From: Hyphomicrobiales bacterium
GTDB lineage: Bacteria > Pseudomonadota > Alphaproteobacteria > Rhizobiales > Rhizobiaceae
DNA: 49,263 nucleotides
Assembly (NCBI GenBank): GCA_002400845.2
Contig: NVRK02000034.1
Coordinates: 1-49,263, forward strand
Direction: 5' to 3'
The notes under the pieces were generated by a model that was given only the letters and a program-made list of their open reading frames with translations, ran no database searches and had not been told where the DNA came from. Position numbers and translations under genes: made by a program. Below, in pieces: positions 12,902 through 22,080 of this stretch (position 1 is its first letter; each line of letters starts with the position of its first letter).

Positions 12902-13297
12902 GTTTACTCCTAGAATGTTCGCGAATAATTCGCTTTTTTAAATTTCTTTCGAAAAACTACAAAAAACTTTGTAAATTCATCGTTTAAAACGCCAAATGCG
13001 GCCAGCACCGCATTACCAGTCTCCAAAAAGCCCATTCTACCGGCTTTTAAGACACAAGTCTTGCGAGACAACCGCTCGATTCCTGGGGGCCTTGCCAGAA
13101 TTAATACTAACCTCAAGAAATCACCATTCTACCGTGATTCTCCAAACTCTTAACGCACCGTAAAGATGCTTTGAAAAAGCGCAAGTGTTATTTTCTCACA
13201 ACACTGTGAGATACCTGCGACACTTAATCAAACGGCCCCGGACGAATCCGGAGCCAAATATTAGATCACAACAACAAAATGTTGCGACAAATAGAAC
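12902..13297 (-). promoter_or_regulatory. rplL-rpoB intergenic leader with attenuator-like hairpins
   Basis: No gene is visible in these 396 bp. Two hairpins stand out. At 13234-13255 a strong stem GGCTCCGGA-TTCG-TCCGGGGCC (minus strand, one G-U pair) lies 43 bp after rplL and is followed only by a weak U-rich stretch, as expected of a partial terminator. At 13195-13210 a 6-bp stem CTCACA/TGTGAG with a 4-nt loop follows. In E. coli the same interval holds an attenuator and an RNase III site that lower rpoBC relative to rplJL; a similar role here is inferred from position. Confidence 0.5.
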
Positions 13298-13666
13298 TTA
13301 CTTAAGTTCTACTTTAGCACCAGCTGCTTCAAGTTTCTTCTGAATTTCTTCAGCTTCTGCTTTAGCTACGCCTTCTTTAACTGCTTTTGGAGCACCTTCA
13401 ACTAGATCTTTTGCTTCTTTAAGACCTAGACCAGTGATCGCACGAACTTCTTTAATCACGTTGATTTTTGAAGCGCCGAATTCTGTAAGAACAACGTCAA
13501 ATTCGTCTTTCTCAACAGCAGCTTCGCCACCAGCAGCAGCCGCCGCAGGAGCAGCAGCAGCAGCAGCAGATACACCCCAAGTTTCTTCAAGCATTTTTGA
13601 AAGCTCAGCAGCTTCCATTACTGTTAGTGCAGAAAGATCTTCTACGATTTTAGCTAAATCAGCCAT
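13298..13666 (-). CDS. rplL: 50S ribosomal protein L7/L12
   Basis: L7/L12 forms the flexible stalk dimers that recruit translation GTPases. The 122 residues show the helical N-terminal dimerisation part (1-32), an Ala/Pro/Gly-rich hinge (about 33-50) and the globular C-terminal domain with [24 protein letters not shown]. It follows rplJ by 53 bp as usual. Confidence 0.98.
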   Translation of the reverse strand: MADLAKIVEDLSALTVMEAAELSKMLEETWGVSAAAAAAPAAAAAGGEAAVEKDEFDVVLTEFGASKINVIKEVRAITGLGLKEAKDLVEGAPKAVKEGVAKAEAEEIQKKLEAAGAKVELK

Positions 13667-13719
13667 TTTATATTTCCTTATCAGTTCAAACTTTGTTTGT
13701 TTAGTATTACGTTACAGCG

Positions 13720-14238
13720 TTATGCCGCTTCGCTCTTCTCAGAATAAGCCGCAAGTACACGTGCAATTTGAGTTGCTGGTGCGCTTGTAAGAACTGCAAG
13801 ACGTGTAGCAGGTGTAGAAATCATACCCACTAGTCCGCCGCGTAGTTCATCAAGTGATGGCAATGAAGCAAGTTGCTTAACTGCAGCCACATCAAGGCTG
13901 TCGGCACCCATTGCACCACCAAGAATAACAAGTTTTTCATTATCCTTAGCAAATTCAACAGATGCTTTTGGAGCAGCCACTGGATCATCAGAATAGACAA
14001 TGATTGTTTGTCCTTCGAATAATCCTGAAAGGTGGTCTACTTCTGTATCCTGAAGAGCAAGCTTTGCAAGACGATTCTTTGCAACTTTGACCTTGCCGCC
14101 AGCTTCCTTAACCTTCGATCTTAGATCGCTGATTTCAGCTACTGACAGACCGGAATAGTGAGCTACAACAATTGCGCCAGCGCCCGAAAGCTCCTGATTC
14201 AACTCTGTAACAAATTCGCGTTTTTCAGCTCTTTCCAC
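13720..14238 (-). CDS. rplJ: 50S ribosomal protein L10
   Basis: L10 is the base of the ribosomal stalk and binds 23S rRNA; its C-terminal helix carries the L7/L12 dimers. The 172 residues start [15 protein letters not shown], and the segments [12 protein letters not shown] and [13 protein letters not shown] are conserved. L10 (with L7/L12) commonly represses its own mRNA by binding a leader, and such a leader can be proposed at about 14265-14390. Confidence 0.98.
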   Translation of the reverse strand: MERAEKREFVTELNQELSGAGAIVVAHYSGLSVAEISDLRSKVKEAGGKVKVAKNRLAKLALQDTEVDHLSGLFEGQTIIVYSDDPVAAPKASVEFAKDNEKLVILGGAMGADSLDVAAVKQLASLPSLDELRGGLVGMISTPATRLAVLTSAPATQIARVLAAYSEKSEAA

Positions 14239-14264
14239 AGTCTCTCTCCAATTTTAGCCACACT

Positions 14265-14390
14265 ACACATGCAGTGCGACCGGTTGACTTTGCCGCCCTG
14301 AAAACCTGCTCCAATTAATCAGAACAGATTGATATCAAAACGACGTTTCAAGGTTTTCCTGCCCCTCGATTGTCATTTTGTTGATTACTC
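14265..14390 (-). ncRNA. Probable L10 autoregulatory leader of rplJ-rplL
   Basis: On the minus strand GAAAACCT (14358-14351) pairs with AGGTTTTC (14307-14300) across a spacer. The downstream arm is followed by a CAGGGCGGCAAAGUC stretch, and a small CACT/AGTG hairpin lies closer to rplJ. Position (just before rplJ) and the long-range pairing around a GGAG-containing bulge resemble the L10 leader family. A covariance model was not run, so the boundaries are approximate. Confidence 0.45.
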
Positions 14391-14598
14391 AACAAGAACA
14401 GTACAAGGTCAACGAGTTTGAACCGAAATAAATCCGTTTCCAACTCCCATCTAATGTAGGCATCTTACGATATTAAAGAATAGCCTAAGCTATACGGCCT
14501 ACAATCTTTGACAGGTAACTGAATAACAAAAACATTTAACTGCTTCTCTCAATTCAGCACTTCGGCAACCAACATAAGGTTTGTTATCGAAGATTTAA
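14391..14598. other. Rest of the rplA-rplJ gap: promoter region, no gene seen
   Basis: I see no reading frame with a start signal here. A minus-strand TTGACC around 14416-14421 could be the -35 of an rplJ promoter, but the matching -10 is poor. The region most likely holds the rplJ-rplL-rpoBC promoter. Confidence 0.3.
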
Positions 14599-14624
14599 TC
14601 AGGCCGAGAACATGCCTCAGCCTG
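14599..14624 (-). terminator. Stem-loop after rplA, weak terminator or attenuator
   Basis: A 10-bp stem TCAGGCTGAG / CTCGGCCTGA (minus strand, one U-G pair) starts 15 bp after the rplA stop. The sequence after it is only moderately U-rich, so termination may be partial. It separates the rplK-rplA unit from rplJ-rplL. Confidence 0.55.
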
Positions 14625-14638
14625 AAATTCTTTATGTA

Positions 14639-15331
14639 TTAGCCTTCACCAAGGGAAGCCACATCAACTTTGATGCCAGGGCCCATTGTAGATGAAAGAG
14701 TAACGCGCTCAATGAACGTGCCTTTAGCACCAGATGGACGTGCTTTTTGAACAGCCGTTGTGAAAGCTAAAACATTTTCTTCGATTGCTTTCACATCGAA
14801 GGATGCTTTACCAACACCAGCATGGATAATACCAGCTTTTTCAACGCGGAATTCTACAGAACCGCCTTTAGCAGCAGCAATAGCAGTCGTTACGTCTGGT
14901 GTAACAGTGCCAACTTTTGGATTTGGCATCATGTTGCGCGGTCCAAGAACCTTACCAAGACGACCAACGAGTGGCATCATGTCTGGCGTTGCAATACAAC
15001 GATCAAAATCAATTTTGCCGCTATTAACGATTTCAACAAGATCTTCAGCACCAACGATATCTGCACCAGCTTTTTTAGCTTCTTCAGCTTTATCGCCTCT
15101 TGCAAATACAGCAACACGAACGTTACGTCCTGTACCGTTTGGCAGTGCAACAACGCCGCGAACCATTTGGTCAGCATGGCGAGGATCAACACTCAAGTTC
15201 ATCGCTACTTCAATTGTTTCGTCAAATTTCGCTAGAGCGCGATCTTTAACCATGGCAACCGCATCTGAAACAGAATACTGTTTGTTGCGATCGATACCCT
15301 CACGGGCACTTTTTGTACGTTTTCCAGCCAT
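14639..15331 (-). CDS. rplA: 50S ribosomal protein L1
   Basis: L1 forms the mobile L1 stalk near the ribosomal E site and in many bacteria represses translation of its own rplK-rplA mRNA. The 230 residues carry the motifs [15 protein letters not shown] and [21 protein letters not shown] (as two parts, [11 protein letters not shown] and [10 protein letters not shown]). It follows rplK by only 4 bp, so the two are translated from one message. Confidence 0.98.
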   Translation of the reverse strand: MAGKRTKSAREGIDRNKQYSVSDAVAMVKDRALAKFDETIEVAMNLSVDPRHADQMVRGVVALPNGTGRNVRVAVFARGDKAEEAKKAGADIVGAEDLVEIVNSGKIDFDRCIATPDMMPLVGRLGKVLGPRNMMPNPKVGTVTPDVTTAIAAAKGGSVEFRVEKAGIIHAGVGKASFDVKAIEENVLAFTTAVQKARPSGAKGTFIERVTLSSTMGPGIKVDVASLGEG

Positions 15332-15335
15332 TTGA

Positions 15336-15764
15336 TTAACTCGCTACCTCGATGCCCATTGAACGAGCAGTACCTTCAACCATGCGCATTGCTGCTTCTA
15401 TGGTATCCGCATTCAAATCAGCCATCTTCTCTTCCGCGATTTCGCGTACTTGCTTAGATGACAATTTACCAGCAACTATTTTACCAGGCTCTTTTGAACC
15501 AGATTTTAAGTTTGCTGACTTCTTGATGAAGTAAGACATTGGAGACTTCTTCATCGCGAAAGTGAATGATTTGTCTTGGAAAATGGTAATGACTACCGGA
15601 ATTGGTGCGCCTTTTTCCATTTCTTGGGTTTTGGCATTGAACGCTTTACAGAATTCCATAATGTTCAATCCACGCTGACCAAGAGCCGGGCCGATTGGCG
15701 GCGATGGTGTTGCGCTTCCTGCAGGCACTTGAAGCTTCAAGTAACCTTGTACTTTTTTGGCCAT
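15336..15764 (-). CDS. rplK: 50S ribosomal protein L11
   Basis: L11 binds the GTPase-associated region of 23S rRNA and is needed for RelA activation. The 142 residues show the N-terminal [20 protein letters not shown] segment with the proline-rich thiostrepton-side loop, and a C-terminal rRNA-binding domain ending in [22 protein letters not shown] box precedes the ATG. Confidence 0.98.
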   Translation of the reverse strand: MAKKVQGYLKLQVPAGSATPSPPIGPALGQRGLNIMEFCKAFNAKTQEMEKGAPIPVVITIFQDKSFTFAMKKSPMSYFIKKSANLKSGSKEPGKIVAGKLSSKQVREIAEEKMADLNADTIEAAMRMVEGTARSMGIEVAS

Positions 15765-15909
15765 TTTATTCTGCCTTTCATAACCTTACAAAGGTAAGGT
15801 GTTTTTAATTTTATCAAAAAGTAGATTAACTCTAAATTCTGACGTTGCAGTCACGCGGTACAAATTAAAAGGTCGGCCTGACCCAATATTTTTCCCGCAT
15901 GAATAATGA

Positions 15910-16088
15910 TCTAAGTCTTTTCAACTTGACCATATTTATTTATTTAAATCTTGCGCATCACTCACCTTCGGCTCGATCTACGTGCGACTTAAATTATTTG
16001 TTTATTTAAATCTTGCGCATCACTCACCTTCGGCTCGATCTACGTGCGACTTAAATTAAGGTCTAAGTCTTTTCAACTTGACCATATT
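15910..16088. repeat. Duplicated nusG tail flanking a 62-bp tandem repeat
   Basis: The 27 bases that encode the last residues and stop codon of nusG (16062-16088) occur again, identical, at 15910-15936. Between the copies lie two tandem units starting at 15939 and 16001 (period 62 bp), which share at least 57 identical bases beginning TTTATTTAAATCTTGCGCAT. The word AAATCTTGCGCATCACT in each unit also occurs at 4104-4120. The only complete nusG ends at 16063; the outer copy is a tail fragment in non-coding DNA. The pattern suggests a local expansion or insertion with a long flanking duplication. It lies in the gap between nusG and rplK and leaves nusG intact. Confidence 0.9.
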
Positions 16089-16593
16089 CTAGATCGACCG
16101 GCGTTGCACGACCGAAGATTGAAACTTCCACTTTAAGGCGTGCACGTTCCTCATCAACTTCTTGAACGACACCGTTAAAGGAAGCAAAAGGACCATCAGA
16201 TACACGGATCTGCTCACCAACTTCGTAAGAAACAGACGGCTTAGGACGATCAACGCCCTCTTGAACTTGATTCAAGATGCGATCAGCTTCTTTTTGAGTA
16301 ATTGGCATAGGCTTATTATCAGAGCCTAAAAAGCCGCTCACTTTTGGAGTATTCTTGATTAAATGGTATGCCTGATCGGTCATTTCCATTTTCACAAGTA
16401 TATACCCTGGAAAAAACTTGCGTTCTACATCGATCTTACGACCACGACGTACTTCTACAACTGTTTCAGTTGGAACTACAACGGCCTCGAACAAATGCTC
16501 TAGACCTGTTTGCCTAGCTTTTTCCTCAATCGCTTCCGCGACCTTCTTTTCGAAGTTTGAATAAGCGTTAACTATGTACCAGCGATGCGCCAT
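16063..16593 (-). CDS. nusG: Transcription termination/antitermination factor NusG
   Basis: NusG binds the RNA polymerase clamp, suppresses pausing and links to Rho or ribosomal S10. The 176 residues contain the NGN domain (start MAHRWYIVNAYSNFEKKV, with FFPGYILVKM) and the C-terminal KOW domain (VGEQIRVSDGPFASFNGVV). It follows secE by 62 bp. Its 3' end is duplicated 152 bp further downstream, but the reading frame is complete. Confidence 0.97.
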   Translation of the reverse strand: MAHRWYIVNAYSNFEKKVAEAIEEKARQTGLEHLFEAVVVPTETVVEVRRGRKIDVERKFFPGYILVKMEMTDQAYHLIKNTPKVSGFLGSDNKPMPITQKEADRILNQVQEGVDRPKPSVSYEVGEQIRVSDGPFASFNGVVQEVDEERARLKVEVSIFGRATPVDLEYGQVEKT

Positions 16594-16655
16594 TTGTGTA
16601 TATTATTCCCTCGTAAACGCAGACCAGACCCTTGTCTAAGCCGCGTATAAAATTA

Positions 16656-16856
16656 TTAAGAACCGAGACTCAAAAGAGTACCAACTCCCCAGCCCAATAT
16701 TGCATCAACCGACAGGAAGAAAATCGCAGCAAGAACAATCATGATAAATACCATTATTGTGGTTGTTACAGTCTCTTTTCGGCTAGGCCAAGTTACCTTA
16801 GCTAATTCAGCACGAACCTGCTGGAGGAACGTAAATGGATTTGTCTTTGACGCCAT
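16656..16856 (-). CDS. secE: Protein translocase subunit SecE
   Basis: SecE clamps SecY in the inner-membrane translocon. The 66-residue short form with a single transmembrane segment (VTTTIMVFIMIVLAAIFFLS) is the usual alphaproteobacterial type. The amphipathic segment FLQQVRAELAKVTWPSRKE before it is the family signature. It is the first gene of the secE-nusG unit. A tRNA-Trp gene often found just upstream in proteobacteria is not visible here. Confidence 0.96.
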   Translation of the reverse strand: MASKTNPFTFLQQVRAELAKVTWPSRKETVTTTIMVFIMIVLAAIFFLSVDAILGWGVGTLLSLGS

Positions 16857-17076
16857 TTCCTAAAAATTCCAGTGATTTACGCTAAAAGTTTACCTTAAAG
16901 CTGGTTGATATTATAGCTGAGTCCAACTTGACAAGCACACAGTAGCAAACAAAAAACGTTTAATTCCATGTACTTAAGCGCACTATGCTACCTTGCAGCC
17001 CAGCGCGCCCTTTCAATTCAGAATTATTTAAATAAAGCCTTAAAAATCAAAGCGCAAGGGGGGATGAAAAGAATCT

Positions 17077-17727
17077 TTACTCTACGGCCATTTTGGCTAA
17101 ATTCTCATATCTTTCTTCGCTTTTTACGGGGGCAACTCTTGTACTTCTACTCAAAATTGTCGCAAATGCAGATGCTGCACTTTTTGCCGCATTTGGGTCC
17201 CTGCTTATACTAGCAGATATAATAGCCCCATCGAATAATATCATCAACTCAGAGACCAACCGATCAACATTGTCTAAGCCGTCTTCTAGCGCAAGCACTT
17301 TTAGCTGACGCTCTAATGTAGACCTATGATTAAAAGTAATTTTTCTTATCTGCGTATCTGAAGCGGGGGCTTCTGCCATTGCGTTAAATAATGGACACCC
17401 ATAAAACTTATCGTGCTCAAACCATTTTTGTAAAATAGTGAATGTGGCAACTAATTTATCTCGGCCTGAGCCTTTGACCTTGTTGATCTCCTTCGAGAAC
17501 CAATCAAGCCAAGCGTCACTTTCTGCTTCTAAAACAGCGACTACCAGCCCCTCTTTAGAGCCGAAAGCTGAGTATAGCGTTGTTTTCGCTGTGCCTGCAT
17601 CTTCTATAACACGATCAATACCTGTGGCATTGATTCCATTTTTGCTAAATAAACTAGCCGCCGCTGATAGCAAGCGCCCACGCGGATTCTTTTCGAAAAC
17701 CGGCCCAAACTTTGGTCTTATATTCAA
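17077..17727 (-). CDS. TetR/AcrR family transcriptional regulator
   Basis: The 216-residue protein has an N-terminal TetR helix-turn-helix (about residues 18-60: AAASLFSKNGINATGIDRV then AKTTLYSAFGSKEGLV) and an all-helical C-terminal ligand/dimer domain of the kind that often carries FYGCPLFNAMAEA. It would bind DNA as a dimer and be released by a ligand that cannot be predicted. It is divergent from the TPR-sulfotransferase gene at 18111. A palindrome ATACAGACCTGTAT lies in the shared gap at 17946-17959 and is a candidate operator. Target genes are unknown. Confidence 0.85.
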   Translation of the reverse strand: MNIRPKFGPVFEKNPRGRLLSAAASLFSKNGINATGIDRVIEDAGTAKTTLYSAFGSKEGLVVAVLEAESDAWLDWFSKEINKVKGSGRDKLVATFTILQKWFEHDKFYGCPLFNAMAEAPASDTQIRKITFNHRSTLERQLKVLALEDGLDNVDRLVSELMILFDGAIISASISRDPNAAKSAASAFATILSRSTRVAPVKSEERYENLAKMAVE

Positions 17728-18110
17728 TATCCCCCCCTCCTAAAATACATCCCCATGGATTTTAGTAGTTCATTCGCGAACCCTATTGGCGCGAACGTTG
17801 TGGCGTTATTAAAGCAATGATCGCTATTATGCAAATTATGTTCAAGAGAACCGACCGCCGACAACATCAATAAAACATAGTAAAAAAACAATGTTTTATT
17901 GAACATTACAAAATTGTAACGCTTTATTTATCCCATATGGGTTGAATACAGACCTGTATGTATTATATTACTTTAATAAATAAACTTAAAACTTTTTTAT
18001 TCCCAAGCTTTAATCAGTTTGCAACTATTTAAGAATGCTACCAACTGCTTTTGGTGAGTTACGTGCGTGTCGAGTTAAATATTCCATTATTCATTTAAGG
18101 TACGGCTAGA
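17728..18110. promoter_or_regulatory. Divergent control region between tetR and the TPR-sulfotransferase
   Basis: No gene is seen in these 383 bp. It is very AT-rich. The perfect inverted repeat ATACAG-AC-CTGTAT at 17946-17959 is a typical length and shape for a TetR-family operator. A second palindrome CCCATATGGG lies just before it at 17932-17941, and an ATTACA/TGTAAT-type repeat lies around 17905-17920. The -10/-35 elements cannot be assigned with confidence because of the base composition. Confidence 0.5.
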
Positions 18111-19730
18111 ATGCATATTGAAGATATCTTATCTTTGCCTGCTGACGCACGACAAAACGTTATCAGGCAAGCATTAGGGATATTAAATAGAGATGAGAAC
18201 AATCGCGAGGCGCTGCTTATGGCTGGCGCTGGATTTTTAGGTGAAAAGGATGCTTTTAACGCGACTAAGACACTTGAAAAATCCCTTTCGCTTTATAAAA
18301 AAGACATCACAGCCTTGTGGCTAGCCTCTACGCTCTATTTACAAATCAATGATTATAAGAAGGCTAAAATCACCTCACGAAAATTGTGTGAGGCTGACAA
18401 ACGCAATCCACGAAATTGGGTTTTACGTGCTGACATATTAGAAGCTAATGGTGAGTTAGCAAATGCCATTGAAGCTTATAAAAAAGCCCTAAAGCTAAGT
18501 AAAAATGATGCATATCTTGAGACAAAAATTGGTGATTGCTATGCGTATTTAGGTAAAAGCGACATCGCAAAAACGCACTATGAAGCAGCGCTAGCAATTG
18601 AACCTGATAACGCAACTGCGTTATACGCATTGGCTACCACAGGAAAACTGGATGAAGATGAAGCCAAGGCGCTTTATAAAAGAGCTGAAGCTGCAATGGC
18701 AGGAAATGACAATCAGGATGGCGCGAACAAATCACTCATAAATTATGCTGCAGCTAAATTACTTGGCAAAGCGCATTTTGATAAAGATTCATTTGAATAT
18801 TATAATCGAGCAAATAGCGTTGATGCGGAGATGGCTGAGCTATCATTTGGCAAACCAACCACCACACTTACACAACGAAATGCACAGGCATTTGTGAACA
18901 ACAAAACAGCTTTCACTAAAGAATTCTTCGAATCCAGAAAAAACTATGGCAGCAATTCTAAAAAGCCTATCTTTATCATTGGTATGCCGCGCTCTGGCAC
19001 GACACTTGTCGAAAGTATATGCGCCACAAATGCAGATATAAATGCTGGTGGTGAACTTCCCTATTTTGATGCATTTTCTAACCAGCTAGGTTCAAACACT
19101 GCGGAAACGTTTCAATACACCAATATTATTGAGGGATTAAAGAAAACTGACGTAGAGCGTTTTGCCAATTCATATTTACAGCTTTGCGACGGTTTTAGTG
19201 GAGGCAAACTGCATTTTACAGACAAGCTTCCGCATAATTTTTTACAAACAGGATTAATTCAACTGTTATTTCCAAATGCAAAAATCATACATTGCCGCCG
19301 CCATCCAGTGGATACGTGTTTGTCAATATACACTAACCCGATGAACCCAATTCATAGCCTTTACAAAAGTGATTTAAAAACACTTGGGTATTATTACAAA
19401 GATTACTTAGAAATCACTTCTTATTGGAAGTCATTGTTTGGCGATAAAATATTAGATGTGTTTTACGAAGATATTGTGACAAATTATGAAATTACGAGCG
19501 CTACAATTCATGATTTTTTAGAAGTTGATACGCATAAACCATTACTCGATCGCACGAAAGCACAAAACAATGTGAAAACGCTTTCTTCTAATCAAGTGCG
19601 CCAGCCAATTTATAAAGACTCCGTCAATAAGTGGCACAGAGTACAAAATTATTTGCGCCCACTGATCGAAGAACTAGGCGACGTGATTGACGATTATGAA
19701 AGTGAATTGGAAACACATACGGCTCGTTAA
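18111..19730 (+). CDS. TPR-repeat sulfotransferase family protein
   Basis: The 539-residue protein has an N-terminal helical part with tandem TPR-like repeats (about residues 1-200; for example NAIEAYKKALKLSKNDAYLE and AKTHYEAALAIEPDNATALY) and a C-terminal sulfotransferase domain. The phosphosulfate-binding loop FIIGMPRSGTTLVES is at about residues 286-300, and CRRHPVDTCLSIY is the expected PAPS 3'-phosphate region. Such proteins transfer sulfate from PAPS to an unknown acceptor (sugar, peptide or lipid). There is no signal peptide, so it acts in the cytoplasm. It stands alone, divergent from the TetR gene. The acceptor cannot be predicted. Confidence 0.88.
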   Translation: MHIEDILSLPADARQNVIRQALGILNRDENNREALLMAGAGFLGEKDAFNATKTLEKSLSLYKKDITALWLASTLYLQINDYKKAKITSRKLCEADKRNPRNWVLRADILEANGELANAIEAYKKALKLSKNDAYLETKIGDCYAYLGKSDIAKTHYEAALAIEPDNATALYALATTGKLDEDEAKALYKRAEAAMAGNDNQDGANKSLINYAAAKLLGKAHFDKDSFEYYNRANSVDAEMAELSFGKPTTTLTQRNAQAFVNNKTAFTKEFFESRKNYGSNSKKPIFIIGMPRSGTTLVESICATNADINAGGELPYFDAFSNQLGSNTAETFQYTNIIEGLKKTDVERFANSYLQLCDGFSGGKLHFTDKLPHNFLQTGLIQLLFPNAKIIHCRRHPVDTCLSIYTNPMNPIHSLYKSDLKTLGYYYKDYLEITSYWKSLFGDKILDVFYEDIVTNYEITSATIHDFLEVDTHKPLLDRTKAQNNVKTLSSNQVRQPIYKDSVNKWHRVQNYLRPLIEELGDVIDDYESELETHTAR

Positions 19731-19875
19731 GCCGGCATTTAATATTTAGTTTCCCTATAAACTGAGCGAATGAGACATTACACCCCACCATTTTTTAGCA
19801 AAAAGTTTTGTGAATCTGAAACAGATGTGTAACAAGTCTGCGAGTTTTCAATCATATAGATTACAGGAAATTATT

Positions 19876-20631
19876 ATGACACCAGATATTAAACCACTTG
19901 TTGCAGGCAATTGGAAAATGAATGGCGTGCAGTCTTGCCTTGCTGAGTTAAACGCAATGTCTACGGGTTTTACTAAAGAGCTACAAAGTAAAATAGACTT
20001 ATTGATATGCCTGCCAGCAACATTAATTTCACTGGGCACTGCTGAGACGAAACAAAGCGCTTTAAAAATTGGTGCTCAAGATTGCCACTTTAATGTTAAT
20101 GGTGCTCATACGGGTGATATTTCTACTCAGATGATTACAGATATTGGTGCTACTTCTGTATTGGTTGGGCATTCCGAGCGTCGTACAGACCATGGTGAAA
20201 GTGATGCAATTGTATTAGCAAAAGCAAACGCTGCAATTGCTAGTGGCTTGATGACAGTTGTTTGCATTGGCGAAACAGAAGTTGAGCGCAAATCTGGTGA
20301 CACGTTAAAAGTTTTAGAGACACAATTGGCTGGATCTTTACCTGACGAATATTCAAGTAACATTGTAATAGCCTATGAACCTGTATGGGCAATTGGCACA
20401 GGCTTAATTCCAAAAGTAAGTGACGTTGAAGAAGCGCATGGCTTTATTCGTAGCGAAATGATTAAGCGCTATGGTGAAAATGGTAAGACGATAAGATTGC
20501 TTTATGGCGGCTCTGTAAAACCTGCAAATGCAAAAGAATTAATGTCTATTGAAAATGTAGACGGCGCGTTGGTTGGTGGCGCAAGCTTGAAAGCTGCTGA
20601 TTTTTTAGGGATTTGTGAAGCCTATTTATAA
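19876..20631 (+). CDS. tpiA: Triosephosphate isomerase
   Basis: The enzyme interconverts glyceraldehyde-3-phosphate and dihydroxyacetone phosphate. I chose the ATG at 19876 ([17 protein letters not shown]), which follows an AGGA box and gives 251 residues; an in-frame start at about 19810 would add an unconserved extension. Catalytic segments are intact: NWKMNG (Lys14), [17 protein letters not shown] and LYGGSV. Rhizobiales often have two triosephosphate isomerases, so this may be one of a pair. A terminator follows at 20656. Confidence 0.97.
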   Translation: MTPDIKPLVAGNWKMNGVQSCLAELNAMSTGFTKELQSKIDLLICLPATLISLGTAETKQSALKIGAQDCHFNVNGAHTGDISTQMITDIGATSVLVGHSERRTDHGESDAIVLAKANAAIASGLMTVVCIGETEVERKSGDTLKVLETQLAGSLPDEYSSNIVIAYEPVWAIGTGLIPKVSDVEEAHGFIRSEMIKRYGENGKTIRLLYGGSVKPANAKELMSIENVDGALVGGASLKAADFLGICEAYL

Positions 20632-20655
20632 GCAACAATTAGACTGTAAAATTTC

Positions 20656-20691
20656 AAAACGCGCTGGCATTTAATTATGTTGGCGCGTTTT
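20656..20691 (+). terminator. Rho-independent terminator of tpiA
   Basis: A 9-bp stem AAAACGCGC (20656-20664) / GCGCGTTTT (20683-20691) follows the tpiA stop by 25 bp and runs into a U-rich tail. The A/U ends mean it may also work for the opposite strand. Confidence 0.8.
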
Positions 20692-20859
20692 TATTTGCAA
20701 ACATTAAGACTTCAATAACCCTTTATCATCAGCTTCTGTTAAGTGTTTTTACTCAGACTTATTAAACCAAATTCAATTACAATTTGATTCAAGTTTTATG
20801 CATAACTGTTTCAAATAACAGCAGTTTGGGCAACATATTGAAAATCTGGAGTAGAAGAG

Positions 20860-21576
20860 TTGAGCCAACGAAACAAAAATAGTGCACTATTTTTAGGTAT
20901 TGCTTTTATAATTACAGTATTGATGAGTAGCACGACTTTCGCACAATCTGGCCCTCCAGCTTATAACTGGTCTGGCCTTTATATTGGTGCGACCTTTACT
21001 GGTGACAGCGCTGATTTGAGTGGCCGTGTTTATCAACCAGACACAGGCTTTACTGCGCCAGATAATTTTGACAATGTTGTAAATGGTGCCTTTGGCGCTG
21101 CTATTGGTTATAACTTTCAAATGGGTGGCTTAGTGCTTGGATTGGAAGGTCGCTGGTCTGCTACCAAAATTGAAGACAGTGAAAAATTGAACTTTGGTTC
21201 TTATCGCCAACAGCGTAAAATTAATGACACGATTATGATTGGCGCGCGTATCGGCGCAGCATTTTCTAGATTTCATGTTTATGGCACTGGCGGCATGGCT
21301 ACTACTGGTAGCCGTATACTCACAAGCAAAATCTCAATTATCGATGGATCCGAGACAACTGTCGATAATGTAGATGAGCGCATTTACGGCCACTATGTTG
21401 GCGCAGGATTAGAGTTTGCGTTAACACAAACAATGGTATTGGGTTTGGAATATGACAGATCTGTACTAAACAGCACAAAAGCAGACTGGCTTGATGATGC
21501 TGGAGAGACAACAATTTTTGAAAATGATGAAATAGCAATAGATACGATTTCGGCAAGACTGTTGTTTAGATTTTAA
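20860..21576 (+). CDS. Outer-membrane beta-barrel protein (Omp25/Omp31-like)
   Basis: The 238-residue protein starts with a TTG codon at 20860, chosen because GGAG lies 8 bp upstream and a clean signal peptide follows (ALFLGIAFIITVLMSSTTFAQ, cleavage near Ala28-Gln29). The mature part starts with the NWSGLYIGATF motif typical of alphaproteobacterial small porin-like proteins. It shows alternating strands and ends in a Phe (ARLLFRF), as outer-membrane barrels do. It probably has eight strands and a structural role; transport is unproven. Confidence 0.85.
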   Translation: MSQRNKNSALFLGIAFIITVLMSSTTFAQSGPPAYNWSGLYIGATFTGDSADLSGRVYQPDTGFTAPDNFDNVVNGAFGAAIGYNFQMGGLVLGLEGRWSATKIEDSEKLNFGSYRQQRKINDTIMIGARIGAAFSRFHVYGTGGMATTGSRILTSKISIIDGSETTVDNVDERIYGHYVGAGLEFALTQTMVLGLEYDRSVLNSTKADWLDDAGETTIFENDEIAIDTISARLLFRF

Positions 21577-21594
21577 TCTGCTAAAACTTTTTGT

Positions 21595-22080
21595 TTATTT
21601 TGATATCTTTTTTGGGGTATCAAAAATGAAAGGTTCTATTGCTCTACCATCATTGGTTGTTGCATGTGCTTGATAGGTATCTACCCCAGCTGGAATGATT
21701 GTCCCTTTTTGTGCTACGCTTAAGAATATATGCTTGGTGTTTTGCGACGTTTGCTTAAACCAATTGGGATTATCAAAAGTTCCAGCATAAACACCAACAA
21801 CTGTTGGAAACCGTTCAAAAGCTAAGAACAATTTAGTACTACATTTTTCGCAAAAATTAACGCACACTTTTTTTCCACTGCCTTTTGAAGTATGTGGATA
21901 GATGCTCGTAATACCTTTAATCGTTTCAAAGTTCTCTTTTTCAAAAATTGGTTCGACCATATAACCGCTGCCAGTTGCTTTTTGACAAAATGTGCAATGG
22001 CAAACAGTTATTCGCTCTGGTTGCCCGGTAACTTTGTATCTAATATCACCGCATAAGCAGCCACCTTCTTCGGCAGACAT
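21595..22080 (-). CDS. GFA-family zinc protein (CENP-V/GFA domain)
   Basis: The start at 22080 (MSAEEGGCLCGDIRYKV) follows a strong AGGAG box and gives 161 residues. The Cys pattern is that of the GFA fold: GGCLCG, CHCTFCQK and CEKCS, binding structural and catalytic zinc. Family members include glutathione-dependent formaldehyde-activating enzymes, but most are of unknown substrate. It converges on the outer-membrane gene with a gap of only 18 bp and is divergent from the MOSC gene. Confidence 0.85.
   Translation of the reverse strand: MSAEEGGCLCGDIRYKVTGQPERITVCHCTFCQKATGSGYMVEPIFEKENFETIKGITSIYPHTSKGSGKKVCVNFCEKCSTKLFLAFERFPTVVGVYAGTFDNPNWFKQTSQNTKHIFLSVAQKGTIIPAGVDTYQAHATTNDGRAIEPFIFDTPKKISK

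Noticed and set aside
14760-15335. A 191-codon open frame on the plus strand opposite rplA
   Set aside because: It lies wholly antisense to rplA, a highly conserved gene, has no ribosome-binding site and its composition is what the complement of rplA codons would give. Many similar antisense frames oppose rpoB and rpoC.
16890-16960. secE promoter (TTGTCA ... TATAAT on the minus strand)
   Set aside because: Both hexamers look good but the spacing is only about 13 bp, too short for a sigma70 promoter.
16857-17076. Possible tRNA-Trp gene upstream of secE
   Set aside because: This gene is common at that spot in proteobacteria, but no cloverleaf or CCA anticodon stem could be found on the minus strand; no tRNA or rRNA gene was found anywhere in the window.
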